Below, piece after piece: positions 9,280 through 18,163 of a DNA stretch of 64,000 bases; position 1 is the stretch's first letter, and every line of letters starts with the position of its first letter. Both the position numbers and the translations under genes were made by a program. This DNA comes from Labilibaculum manganireducens. Its GTDB lineage: Bacteria > Bacteroidota > Bacteroidia > Bacteroidales > Marinifilaceae. The notes beneath the pieces were generated by a model. That model did no database searches and was not told where the DNA came from. It was given only the letters and a program-made list of their open reading frames with translations. The stretch is taken from NCBI RefSeq assembly GCF_002843385.1, contig NZ_MVDE01000013.1:62001-126000 (forward strand). Direction: 5' to 3'.

Positions 9280-9637
9280 CCTTTTTCACATCGGACATTT
9301 ACGGATTTTAGAACGTGCCAAAGCACAAGGTGATTATCTTATTGTTGGTATTTCAACCGATGCTTTAAACTATTCCAAAAAGCAGAAAAATCCAATCTAC
9401 TCAGAAAAAGACCGAAAGCGAATTATTGAATCGCTTAAAGTGGTTGATGAAGTATTTTACGAAGAATCATTGGAACTAAAAGGGGATTACATCAAACAAT
9501 TTAATGCTGATGTTTTAGTGATGGGAAACGACTGGGAAGGCCGTTTTGATGAATTCAAATCACTTTGCGAGGTGGTTTATCTGGAAAGAACGCCATCTAT
9601 CTCAACTACCGAAATAATTGAGATCATTAAAGAGTAG
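9248..9637 (+). CDS. tagD: glycerol-3-phosphate cytidylyltransferase
   Basis: A 129-residue nucleotidyltransferase, the normal length for TagD/Gct. It has the N-terminal ITFGTFDLFHIGHL segment with the HxGH nucleotide-binding motif and a C-terminal ISTTEIIE signature. It makes CDP-glycerol from glycerol 3-phosphate and CTP, the activated donor for the glycerophosphotransferases at 1,894-4,331. It has no obvious promoter of its own, and its start lies within a decayed upstream gene, so expression may now depend on a distant or cryptic promoter. An incomplete second copy of its 3' end lies 0.8 kb upstream. Confidence 0.9.
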   Translation: MKRVITFGTFDLFHIGHLRILERAKAQGDYLIVGISTDALNYSKKQKNPIYSEKDRKRIIESLKVVDEVFYEESLELKGDYIKQFNADVLVMGNDWEGRFDEFKSLCEVVYLERTPSISTTEIIEIIKE

Positions 9638-9672
9638 TTTCATTAACTACTGATATCAAAAATAGAGAACGC

Positions 9673-11145
9673 TTACCTCCAGCCCAATTTTTCACGAACA
9701 AATTCGTTAAAATCATTCGAAATTTTTAGAAAAAATGTGAGCAGTAAATAAATACCTCCTACCAGAGTACTTCTTACAAGAATATCAAATACAAACCAAT
9801 CCATTTTTGGCAGTAAATAACCTAAATAAAAAGACGTAACAGTAATCCCTAAAACAAATAGATATTTCCTGTTAATTGGTTGAAATCCGTAGGTTTTCCA
9901 AAGAAATATGTATTTCATCAGATTAAAGATAAGGCTGGCAGTAAGTGAGGCTGCCGCTGCACCAACAATTCCCCAAACTGGTATCATAATTAAATTAGTA
10001 ACAACTACCAAAGCACCAAAAATAAGCATAAACAGTGTTTGTATCCGATATTTAGGCGAAGCTTGAATTACCACACCACTAATACCCGACAGCATCTGTA
10101 TAACATGCGAAATCCCAATGAAAAACATTACATATTTTCCTGCAATGTATTTATCCGGAACTATCTCAAATACATTTTCAACGTTCACCCAGACTCCAAT
10201 AAACAGCAAACAACCTGTCATAAATTGATGCAAACCGCTTTGCGAATAAACTTTCCCGATGGTTGCAAGATCATCGCGTTTCCAAGCCTCAGCAATTACG
10301 GTACTTGCTATCTTCTTTAATGTGCGTGAAGGCATTGAAATTAGCATTCCAAAATTTGCCATTGTTGCATAAATACCATTTGCACCTAAACCGATAAAAC
10401 TTACGATCATTATTCTGTCGATATTAGCCGTTAACTTATCGCTTAAACCATTCAGAATTCCAAATAAGGAAACATTAACCATAGATTTTCGAAGTTTGGG
10501 TGTTACGAACTTCAGATTAGATGCAAAAGAAATCTGACCTCGCTTTAGAAGAAGCAGAAATAGTAAAACAGTTGGTAAACAAAAAGCCACTACATATAAA
10601 AATACGAACTGCGAAAACTCCAATATATCTTTCCAGAAAAGGAGAATGATACAAAAGTTGATAAGTTTAAATACAATATCCCGATAAATTGTTCCCGAAA
10701 CGGCATCGTACATCACTCTATTGTATCCTTCGAATAAATTAAAAAAGAGTGTGAAAAATACCAGAGGAATCAAATAAATCAGGTAATTTAAGTAAAGTGG
10801 TGATTCGTTTGAATATAAACTGACAGCAACAGGATGCAAAAGAAAATAAGCAATCAAAGAAAGAATGAAGCCAATCATCCCAACCCAAAACAGAATGAAC
10901 AAATATCCATTATGATTTCGATTTTCATTTCGAAAATAAGGGAACAATCTGGCTGTAACATTATTGAACCCGAAAGAAGAAAACTGCGTTGCAATTGTTG
11001 CAATTGCTACCAACCAATTCAACAAACCTATTTGGTCTGCTCCCAAAATCCTCGGAAACAAAATCCCAGTATTTATAAACCCTAAAATGGCTCCAAAATA
11101 GGAAACCACAGTTCCTTTAATGGTTTGTTGACGAATGATTCCCAC
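9673..11145 (-). CDS. polysaccharide flippase of the MATE/MOP superfamily (Wzx-like)
   Basis: A 490-residue protein with about 12-14 hydrophobic segments spread over its whole length and short basic loops, typical of oligosaccharide flippases of the MOP superfamily. The start has the characteristic GTVVSYFGAILGFINTGILFPRILG segment followed by QIGLLNW. It would move lipid-linked polymer units across the inner membrane. It faces tagD tail to tail and closes the surface-polymer locus. The substrate is inferred from neighbours only. Confidence 0.85.
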   Translation of the reverse strand: MGIIRQQTIKGTVVSYFGAILGFINTGILFPRILGADQIGLLNWLVAIATIATQFSSFGFNNVTARLFPYFRNENRNHNGYLFILFWVGMIGFILSLIAYFLLHPVAVSLYSNESPLYLNYLIYLIPLVFFTLFFNLFEGYNRVMYDAVSGTIYRDIVFKLINFCIILLFWKDILEFSQFVFLYVVAFCLPTVLLFLLLLKRGQISFASNLKFVTPKLRKSMVNVSLFGILNGLSDKLTANIDRIMIVSFIGLGANGIYATMANFGMLISMPSRTLKKIASTVIAEAWKRDDLATIGKVYSQSGLHQFMTGCLLFIGVWVNVENVFEIVPDKYIAGKYVMFFIGISHVIQMLSGISGVVIQASPKYRIQTLFMLIFGALVVVTNLIMIPVWGIVGAAAASLTASLIFNLMKYIFLWKTYGFQPINRKYLFVLGITVTSFYLGYLLPKMDWFVFDILVRSTLVGGIYLLLTFFLKISNDFNEFVREKLGWR

Positions 11146-11334
11146 CTTGCTTTTTTGTGTTAGGTTCTGATTTAATCACAAATTTAACAAAATTGATTTC
11201 TTGTGAAAGCATTTCAAATTCATATAAGTATGATATATTTTGATTGAAAAATTGTATTTTCGCATGTCATCCGGTCAAATCCGGATGAACATCTGATTAA
11301 ATATATCGGGTAGAATTCTTTAATTTCATTTCAA

Positions 11335-12207
11335 ATGGCATACAAAGAAAAAGGTACAAAACGAAGACTTCGCTCCTCTTACATCACTTCTGTAATTAGT
11401 ATTTCACTGGTTTTATTCATGTTAGGATTAATGGGCTTACTAATTTTAAATGCCAATCAGATTTCCAATTACGTAAAAGAAAATATTGGAGTCACAGTGG
11501 TTTTAAAAGACAATATCAAAGAAGTTGAAATTCGTCGCTTACAAAAAATATTGGATGCCAGTGATTATGTGAAAGCTACAAAATATGTGGATAAAGAAAC
11601 TGCTGCCAAAGAATTCGAGAAAGAGTTAGGCGAAGATTTTATCTCATTTTTAGGCTACAACCCACTTCGTGCCTCGATAGATGTAAAATTATATGCAGGA
11701 TATGCAAATACAGATAGTATTGCGGTAATTGAAAAGCATTTATTAAAGCAATCGCAGGTTCAGGAAGTTGATTATCAAAAATCATTGGTGCATTTGGTAA
11801 ACGAAAATGTGAAAAGAATCAGCTTAATCATATTAGCGTTTAGTGCTCTGCTTTTCACAATATCATTTACTCTAATCAACAACACCATACGCTTATCTAT
11901 TTACTCTCAGCGCTTTATAATTAACACGATGCAATTGGTTGGTGCTACAAGAGGGTTTATACGCCGGCCATTTATGGCTAAAACCTTACTGCATGGCGTA
12001 ATAGGAGCACTAATCGCCAACGCAATGCTTTCGGGTGTCATTTACTTGTCACAAAAAGAATTAAGTCAGGTAATCAATTTTAGTCATGTTGAAATGATTG
12101 GTGTCTTGTTCTTACTGATCTTATTAATCGGACTTTTCATTACCTGGATATCAACCTTATTTGCTGTAAACAAATACTTAAGGCTTGAGTCACGTTCGTT
12201 GTATTAA
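11335..12207 (+). CDS. ftsX: cell division protein FtsX
   Basis: A 290-residue protein with one N-terminal membrane segment (about residues 22-44), a periplasmic domain of about 115 residues, and three C-terminal membrane segments with the FtsX-type R-F-I-I-N-T-M-Q-L-V-G-A-T-R motif. FtsX is the permease-like partner of the ATPase FtsE and controls peptidoglycan hydrolases at the division site. Order ftsX-DUF3098-uppP-truB-queA is a conserved Bacteroidota arrangement. ftsE is not adjacent, also as usual in this phylum. Confidence 0.9.
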   Translation: MAYKEKGTKRRLRSSYITSVISISLVLFMLGLMGLLILNANQISNYVKENIGVTVVLKDNIKEVEIRRLQKILDASDYVKATKYVDKETAAKEFEKELGEDFISFLGYNPLRASIDVKLYAGYANTDSIAVIEKHLLKQSQVQEVDYQKSLVHLVNENVKRISLIILAFSALLFTISFTLINNTIRLSIYSQRFIINTMQLVGATRGFIRRPFMAKTLLHGVIGALIANAMLSGVIYLSQKELSQVINFSHVEMIGVLFLLILLIGLFITWISTLFAVNKYLRLESRSLY

Positions 12208-12295
12208 GAACCGTTAACGTGTTAAAAAATCATAACACGAGACACTTCAGGAACTTTAGGCACATTTACCTCTAGGCACTTTAATTAGTTTATTG

Positions 12296-12303
12296 TAAAT
12301 TTG
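12296..12303 (+). promoter_or_regulatory. -7 element TAAATTTG before DUF3098 gene
   Basis: TAAATTTG is a perfect TAnnTTTG element 36 bases before the ATG at 12339. A clear TTTG -33 partner is missing, so the call is tentative. It could drive the DUF3098-uppP-truB-queA run. Confidence 0.38.
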
Positions 12304-12338
12304 GCATCTAATTGTCAAAACCGACAAAATTTGAGAAC

Positions 12339-12581
12339 ATGAACAAACAAGATAAAAAACTGGATTTTGCTCTTTCAAAAGAAAACTACAAACTTATCGT
12401 TATTGGGTTTGTTATTATTATAGTAGGATTCTTACTCATGATGGGCGGAGGATCGGATGATCCAAACGTATTCGATGAAAGTATCTTTAGTTTTCGAAGA
12501 ATTACTTTAGCTCCAATGGTAGTGTTATTTGGTTTCGCTTTCGAAATCTACGCCATCATGAAAAAGCCAAAAGAACAATAA
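12339..12581 (+). CDS. DUF3098 family small membrane protein
   Basis: An 80-residue protein with two hydrophobic segments (about residues 18-38 and 57-75) separated by a short loop with GGGSDDPNVFDESIFSFRR. This matches the DUF3098 family of unknown function, found almost only in Bacteroidota between ftsX and uppP. I chose the ATG at 12339 rather than a TTG at 12312 because the latter precedes the likely transcript leader. Position next to division and cell-wall lipid genes hints at an envelope role, but nothing is proven. Confidence 0.82.
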   Translation: MNKQDKKLDFALSKENYKLIVIGFVIIIVGFLLMMGGGSDDPNVFDESIFSFRRITLAPMVVLFGFAFEIYAIMKKPKEQ

Positions 12582-12639
12582 ATATCCCCTTTTATGTATT
12601 TTTTCGGTTAGTTAACTGAAAATTTTTCTTTTTAATAAT

Positions 12640-13428
12640 ATGAACTGGATTGAAGCCTTACTTTTAGGCTTACTGCAAGGATTAACTGAATTTTTGCCGG
12701 TAAGCAGCAGTGGTCATTTAGAAATTGGCAAAGCCTTGCTAGGCATTCATGCCGAAAATAATTTAGTATTTACAGTGGTTGTGCACGGTGCAACAGTTTT
12801 AAGTACCATAATTGTATTTCGAAAAGATATTTTGGAACTTTTAAAAGGTCTTTTTAGTTTTCAGTGGAATGAATCGACACAGTATATTGCTAAAATTGCT
12901 GTCTCTATGATTCCAATCGGAATTGTAGGCGTGTTTTTTAAAGATCAGGTGGAAGAAATTTTCAATACTGATAAAATCCTGCTGATAGTAGGCTTTATGC
13001 TTTTAGTAACGGCTGCGTTTCTTGCATTTACATACTATGCAAAACAAAAAGAAAAAGATATTTCATTCAAAGATGCCTTTATTATAGGTATTGCTCAAAC
13101 AGTTGCTGTACTTCCCGGAATTTCGAGGTCGGGAGCAACCATTGCAACCGGACTGCTTTTAAAAAATAAAAAAGCTGAAGTAGCCAAATTCTCGTTTTTA
13201 ATGGTTTTAGTTCCTATTATCGGTGAAAACATATTAAGTGTTTTTAAAGGAACATATACTTCACAAGGATCAGTAGAATTAATGCCGTTGCTAGTCGGTT
13301 TTATTGCCGCTTTCCTTTCCGGATTACTGGCTTGCAGCTGGATGATTAAATTGGTGAAAAGAGGGAAATTAATCTATTTTGCAATTTATTGCCTGATTAT
13401 CGGACTAATTGCTATTTTTGCAGCCTAA
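12640..13428 (+). CDS. uppP: undecaprenyl-diphosphate phosphatase
   Basis: A 262-residue integral membrane phosphatase of the BacA/UppP family. Both signature motifs are present: [13 protein letters not shown] near the N-terminus and [11 protein letters not shown] in the middle, with about eight membrane segments. It removes a phosphate from undecaprenyl diphosphate to recycle the lipid carrier for peptidoglycan and surface polymers. It starts 58 bases after the DUF3098 gene and 37 bases before truB. Confidence 0.95.
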   Translation: MNWIEALLLGLLQGLTEFLPVSSSGHLEIGKALLGIHAENNLVFTVVVHGATVLSTIIVFRKDILELLKGLFSFQWNESTQYIAKIAVSMIPIGIVGVFFKDQVEEIFNTDKILLIVGFMLLVTAAFLAFTYYAKQKEKDISFKDAFIIGIAQTVAVLPGISRSGATIATGLLLKNKKAEVAKFSFLMVLVPIIGENILSVFKGTYTSQGSVELMPLLVGFIAAFLSGLLACSWMIKLVKRGKLIYFAIYCLIIGLIAIFAA

Positions 13429-13465
13429 TTACAAAATAAGGCATTCCCGTTAAATCCGATTCTAA

Positions 13466-14170
13466 ATGATTCAATTTGAAACCGATAATGATTTTCAAGA
13501 AGGCGCTTTACTTCTTTTTAATAAGCCTTACGAATGGACTTCGTTTGATTTAGTAAACAAGATAAAGCATAAAATCAAGCACAAGTTTCATTACAAAAAA
13601 GTAAAAGTCGGACATGCAGGAACACTTGATCCTTTAGCCACAGGATTGTTGATTGTTTGCGTTGGGAAATACACAAAAAAAATAGACAGCTATCAATCGC
13701 AGGTTAAAGAATACATTGCCACACTAAAATTAGGAGAAACCACTCCTTCTTTTGATTTGGAGACGGAAATTGATCAGATTTACCCTACCGAACACATCAC
13801 TAAAGATCTGATTGATGACAGCTTAAAAAGTTTTATTGGCGAAATACAACAAAGACCACCTGACTATTCAGCAGTAAAAGTAAACGGGAAAAGAGCTTAC
13901 GAATATGCCCGAAAAGGACAGGAAATTGAGATAAAAAAGAAAACGCTGGCAATTGATGAAATAGAAGTTCTTGAATTTGAAAAGGACATCTTAAAAATAA
14001 GAGTTGTTTGCAGTAAAGGAACTTACATAAGAGCTCTTGCCCGCGATATTGGCCAAAAACTCAATAGCGGTGCACATTTAACCGCTCTTGAAAGAACTAG
14101 AATCGGCGATTTTCATATCAACGATGCCCTTGAAATTGAAGATTTTATAAAATTCTTAGAAAATTTATAA
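13466..14170 (+). CDS. truB: tRNA pseudouridine(55) synthase
   Basis: A 234-residue TruB, which converts U55 of the tRNA T-arm to pseudouridine. The motif [12 protein letters not shown] holds the catalytic Asp (residue 55). Downstream are the [20 protein letters not shown] and [12 protein letters not shown] family blocks. It lacks the long C-terminal PUA extension of some homologues, as is normal in this phylum. Confidence 0.95.
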   Translation: MIQFETDNDFQEGALLLFNKPYEWTSFDLVNKIKHKIKHKFHYKKVKVGHAGTLDPLATGLLIVCVGKYTKKIDSYQSQVKEYIATLKLGETTPSFDLETEIDQIYPTEHITKDLIDDSLKSFIGEIQQRPPDYSAVKVNGKRAYEYARKGQEIEIKKKTLAIDEIEVLEFEKDILKIRVVCSKGTYIRALARDIGQKLNSGAHLTALERTRIGDFHINDALEIEDFIKFLENL

Positions 14171-14251
14171 CTATCTTGCGGTCTTTTCGTAAAAGGGAAA
14201 GCTTTGCTATCGCCTATCAACAAAAATCCAATATAAAAGTCATTCAGCATT

Positions 14252-15301
14252 ATGAAGTTATCGAAGTTTAAGTACAAATTACCAACCGAACTTATTGCTT
14301 TACATCCAGCCTACAATAGAGATGAATCTCGCTTATTGGTGCTTCACAAAGATACAGGTAAAATCGAGCATAAAATCTTCAAAGATCTTATTGATTATTT
14401 TGATAATGAAGACGTTATGGTTTTCAACAACACAAAAGTTTTTCCTGCTCGTTTGTATGGCAACAAAGAAAAAACAGGCGCTGAAATCGAAGTGTTTTTG
14501 CTAAGAGAATTAAATCGCGAGCAGAGATTATGGGATGTTTTAGTTGATCCTGCCCGTAAAATCAGAATCGGTAACAAATTGTATTTTGGCGATGATGATT
14601 TATTGGTTGCTGAGGTAATCGACAATACAACTTCAAGGGGAAGAACTCTTCGTTTCCTATACGATGGCCCTTACGAAGATTTTAAAAAGGCACTTTACGG
14701 ATTAGGAGAAACTCCTCTTCCTAAATTTATAGACCGTGCAGTAGAACCTGAAGATGCAGAACGTTACCAAACGATTTTTGCAAAACATGAAGGAGCTGTT
14801 GCCGCACCTACTGCAGGTATGCACTTTAGCCGTGAGCTAATGAAGCGTCTGGAAATTAAAGGAGTTGATTTTGCAGAGGTTACTTTGCATGTTGGTTTGG
14901 GTAACTTCAGAACTGTAGATGTTGAAGATTTAACCAAACACAAAATGGATTCGGAACAAATCGAAATTAACGATTTGGCCGTAAAAAAGGTAAACAGTGG
15001 TAAGAAAAAGAAGAAAAACATCTGTGCTGTTGGTACAACTGTTGTTCGTACTTTAGAAACCTCAGTATCAACCCAGGGAACATTAAAACCATTCGAAGGG
15101 TGGACCAATAAATTTATTTTTCCTCCTTACGATTTCAGTGTTCCTAACAGCATGGTTACCAATTTCCATTTGCCGCTTTCAACTTTACTGATGATGGTTT
15201 GTGCATTTGGAGGATACGATAAAGTAATGGCTGCTTATCAGGAAGCAATCAAAGAAAAATATCGTTTTGGAACTTATGGTGACGCAATGTTGATTATCTA
15301 A
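14252..15301 (+). CDS. queA: S-adenosylmethionine:tRNA ribosyltransferase-isomerase
   Basis: A 349-residue QueA, which transfers the ribosyl part of S-adenosylmethionine to 7-aminomethyl-deazaguanine in tRNA to form epoxyqueuosine. Recognisable blocks are [42 protein letters not shown] and [12 protein letters not shown] Lys-rich run (about residues 250-256) precedes the last of these. It is followed by a clear terminator and is the last gene of the ftsX-side run. Confidence 0.95.
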   Translation: MKLSKFKYKLPTELIALHPAYNRDESRLLVLHKDTGKIEHKIFKDLIDYFDNEDVMVFNNTKVFPARLYGNKEKTGAEIEVFLLRELNREQRLWDVLVDPARKIRIGNKLYFGDDDLLVAEVIDNTTSRGRTLRFLYDGPYEDFKKALYGLGETPLPKFIDRAVEPEDAERYQTIFAKHEGAVAAPTAGMHFSRELMKRLEIKGVDFAEVTLHVGLGNFRTVDVEDLTKHKMDSEQIEINDLAVKKVNSGKKKKKNICAVGTTVVRTLETSVSTQGTLKPFEGWTNKFIFPPYDFSVPNSMVTNFHLPLSTLLMMVCAFGGYDKVMAAYQEAIKEKYRFGTYGDAMLII

Positions 15302-15324
15302 GATCAAAATATATATCCAAAAGT

Positions 15325-15358
15325 AAAGCTGTTGAATTCAATTTCAACAGCTTTTTTT
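15325..15358 (+). terminator. intrinsic terminator after queA
   Basis: A 12-bp perfect stem, AAAGCTGTTGAA (15325-15336) with TTCAACAGCTTT (15343-15354), six-base loop, then a run of Ts. Confidence 0.9.
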
Positions 15359-15415
15359 ATCTCTAAACGACACATTAAAACGCGTCTTAAAACTTTTTCC
15401 CTTGGTTCCTGATCC

Positions 15416-15847
15416 TTATTCCTCTGAGTTCACCATCCAGCTCGAAAATACATCCAGATAATTCCAGTAAGAAAGGATTAGTTCTTCAGGCACATCCAGC
15501 TCGGGCAAAAGCTTTTGGTAGCACTGCATCCAAACCTGACGTGCTTCTCTTGTTATTTTAAAATTTGCATGCCTTTTAACCAACATGGGGGCTCCCCTGT
15601 TCTGATTAAAATACTCCGGTCCGCCTAAAACCTGAATAAAAAAATCGGATGAACGAAGTTTTGCCGCTTCAAACTCATCTTTATCCTGAGGAAACAAAGG
15701 ACTAAACTTACTTTCTCTCAACATTTCATAATGATCGTCGACTAATTTTCGAATCCCGTCTTCACCCAGATATTTAAAAAAATCTTTATTTGGTCTGGTT
15801 ACCTCGGGCCGTTCTCCAAAGGGATAATCTTTAATTTTCAATTCCAT
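15416..15847 (-). CDS. group II truncated haemoglobin
   Basis: A 143-residue globin of the truncated haemoglobin family, group II. The pattern GGPEYFNQNRGAPMLVKRH carries the proximal haem-binding His, and the following RQVWMQCY stretch is also typical. These bind O2 or NO and are thought to protect against nitrosative or oxidative stress. It is a stand-alone gene whose stop is about 60 bases from the queA terminator, facing it. Confidence 0.88.
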   Translation of the reverse strand: MELKIKDYPFGERPEVTRPNKDFFKYLGEDGIRKLVDDHYEMLRESKFSPLFPQDKDEFEAAKLRSSDFFIQVLGGPEYFNQNRGAPMLVKRHANFKITREARQVWMQCYQKLLPELDVPEELILSYWNYLDVFSSWMVNSEE

Positions 15848-16088
15848 TGCAAGTCATTATTTAAGCAAATACTATATAAAATTATAAATATTCATTGGTT
15901 TTATTGCCTTCCATAATGGAAAAAAGACAAACCCATCTTATTTATTTTTTCCTTCGCGCACAATTCTGTAATTTTAATTATCAATAGAAAGATCCTTTAC
16001 CTCTCTAAATTTACCTTATCAAGATGAAAATCAAATTTCACTTTAAACAACTATTTGCTAAGCATCTGCAAATAACAATTCAGCTCTC

Positions 16089-16784
16089 ATGAAAAAAATA
16101 ATTAACTTTTTTATTGCATTGGTTTTTCTAAGTACACCGGCCTTCTCTCAAGATTGCACCGTCTACATACCAAGCAATATTGGCACTGAGCTCCATTATG
16201 AGATGAAAAATGCCAAAGGAAAAACTGAAGGCGTGTACACTCAAAAAATGATATCAGTAAAGGAACGCGGCGGAGAAACAACATTCGAATTGCTGCAAAC
16301 CTATATGGATCCTAAAGATTCAAACAAAATAATTACACAAGACACAATTAGTTTCCGATGTAAAGACAATGTTTTTTACATCGATATGGAAAAATACCTG
16401 AATCAGAAACAGATGGAAGGCTTTAAAGATATGGAGGTTAAAATTACTACGGATGATCTGATTTATCCTCCTAAACTTTATCCTGGCTTGGAATTAAACG
16501 ATGGCTCGATATCGCTTGAAATTGGAGCAGGAATGATGAATATGAACATGACCACCAATATTGTGAATCGAAAAGTTGAGGTTCTTGAAGACGTAACAAC
16601 TCCTGCCGGTACATTTACATGCTACAAAGTATCGGAAGATGTGAAAAGTAAAATGGGCATTGTAAATGTGCAACTGCACAACATTACCTGGATAGTAAAA
16701 GACATTGGAACCATCCGAAGTGAATCGTACAACAAAAAAGGAAAACTGAACAGCACTACGGAATTGATAAAAATTGTTCAATAA
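16089..16784 (+). CDS. secreted protein of the TapB/DUF3108-like type
   Basis: A 231-residue protein with a signal peptide (residues 1-20, cleavage near AFSQ). The mature part has alternating beta strands: YIPSNIGTELHYEM near the start, a VEVLEDVTTPAGTFTCYKVS block in the middle, and WIVKDIGTIRSESY near the end. This pattern fits the DUF3108/TapB group of periplasmic or outer-membrane-associated beta proteins in Bacteroidota, whose function is unknown. It is monocistronic. The family call is by resemblance of the T-P-A-G-T-F-x-C-Y motif. Confidence 0.6.
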   Translation: MKKIINFFIALVFLSTPAFSQDCTVYIPSNIGTELHYEMKNAKGKTEGVYTQKMISVKERGGETTFELLQTYMDPKDSNKIITQDTISFRCKDNVFYIDMEKYLNQKQMEGFKDMEVKITTDDLIYPPKLYPGLELNDGSISLEIGAGMMNMNMTTNIVNRKVEVLEDVTTPAGTFTCYKVSEDVKSKMGIVNVQLHNITWIVKDIGTIRSESYNKKGKLNSTTELIKIVQ

Positions 16785-16798
16785 ACTGGTAGAAATTA

Positions 16799-16837
16799 AA
16801 AGGAGAAATCCCCAAACAACTTGGCACTTTCTCCTTT
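16799..16837. terminator. probable bidirectional hairpin terminator
   Basis: A perfect 10-bp stem, AAAGGAGAAA (16799-16808) with TTTCTCCTTT (16828-16837), and a 19-base loop, lies between two converging genes. No long T-run follows, so efficiency is uncertain. Confidence 0.5.
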
Positions 16838-16859
16838 CACCTTTATGCTTTTAGCTTAT

Positions 16860-17804
16860 TTAATTCATAATGTTTCTTGGTTTTCCTTGTAACCACAAAC
16901 GGATGTTTTCCATCACAATATCAATCCGCTTGCCGAACGATTCGTTGGTGGCGAATGCCAAATGAGGCAACATGATTAAGTTAGGAGCTGTAAACAGAAT
17001 GTGTTCTTTATCCAAAGGCGGCTCTTTTTCGTAAACATCCACAGCAGCTCCTGCAATTTCACCATTTTCCAATGCTTCACAAAGAGCATCACTGTTAACA
17101 ACCGGTCCGCGGGCTGTATTAATTAAAATGGCTGAAGGCTTCATTTGCTTGAATTCTTCTTTGCCAATAAATCCTTTGGTTTCATTTGTCAGCGGAACAT
17201 GAAGTGAAACAACATCCGATTCTTTTAATAAAGTAGGCATATCAACAAATTCAACGCCTTCTACGGTCTTTTCACTTCGGTTGTATGCAATTAGTCTGCA
17301 GTTAAAAACTTTTGCAATCTCGGCCACCCTAAGGCCAATTGCGCCGGCTCCAACAATACCAATAGTCTTGCCGTTCAGTTCCGTTCCTAAAAAGCCGGCC
17401 CGGTCTCCACCAAAGCGGGTAATCGAATCGCCGGAAACAATCTTTCTGTACACCGATAAAATCATTCCAATGACTAATTCAGCAACCGATTCGGTTGAAA
17501 AACCTGCTGCATTGCTCACCAGAATATTTCTCTCCCGGCATATTTCCATATCTATATGATCGACACCGGTAAAAGCAACCGAAATCATTGAAAGATTAGG
17601 ACAGGCATCCAAAAAAGCTTTTGTGATTGGGATATTACTGACAACAACAGCATCGGCACCTTCGGCACGCTTTATTAACTCCTGCTCATTCTCATTCCGA
17701 TCGGTAAAAAAGATCAATTCGTGTCCAAGCGCTGCAAACTCCTGTTTTAACTGTTCATATTTACAAGCCGTAATTCCAATTGGTTCCAGTATAGAAAATT
17801 TCAT
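16860..17804 (-). CDS. NAD(P)-dependent D-2-hydroxyacid dehydrogenase
   Basis: A 314-residue member of the D-isomer-specific 2-hydroxyacid dehydrogenase family. Visible features are the nucleotide loop GIVGAGAIGLR, the substrate-binding Arg in NTARGPVVN, the Glu in EKEPPL, and the catalytic His in LPHLAFAT. Candidate substrates are glyoxylate, hydroxypyruvate or phenylpyruvate-like acids; the sequence does not decide. It appears monocistronic. Confidence 0.88.
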   Translation of the reverse strand: MKFSILEPIGITACKYEQLKQEFAALGHELIFFTDRNENEQELIKRAEGADAVVVSNIPITKAFLDACPNLSMISVAFTGVDHIDMEICRERNILVSNAAGFSTESVAELVIGMILSVYRKIVSGDSITRFGGDRAGFLGTELNGKTIGIVGAGAIGLRVAEIAKVFNCRLIAYNRSEKTVEGVEFVDMPTLLKESDVVSLHVPLTNETKGFIGKEEFKQMKPSAILINTARGPVVNSDALCEALENGEIAGAAVDVYEKEPPLDKEHILFTAPNLIMLPHLAFATNESFGKRIDIVMENIRLWLQGKPRNIMN

Positions 17805-18163
17805 CCGTTTATAATTTGTTTTTAAGTTGCTTCAAACCGAATATGATTTGAGTTAAGCAAAGTAAAAAAAACATACATCACTATCAATGCAATAGCATCT
17901 ATTCTACAACATCAATACAAAAGTCTGTTTTGACGGGTAATAAGTTCGATTAAACGATTTTAATTTACAATCTCAGGTATTTTTTTCAACTTGTATTCAC
18001 AATGGATCGCTAGATTTTAGATGTGAGATATTAGATTGATTTACAATATGCTTAATTTTTACACCTCTGCGTTGAGATATCTGCCAGCTAAATCACTCTG
18101 ATTATCAGCCATAAAAAAAAATAACGAACACCTTATTCACAACAACTGATTTTCTCTTTCATC
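17805..18163. other. intergenic region without genes
   Basis: About 360 AT-rich bases between two divergent genes. The only recognisable item is the dispersed repeat copy at 18003-18054; promoters must lie here but I could not place them with confidence. Confidence 0.6.
18003..18054. repeat. dispersed degenerate repeat, copy 2
   Basis: Matches 8840-8890 at roughly 80% by eye, with shared blocks GATTTTAG, TGATTTACA and GCTTA in the same order. Confidence 0.5.
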
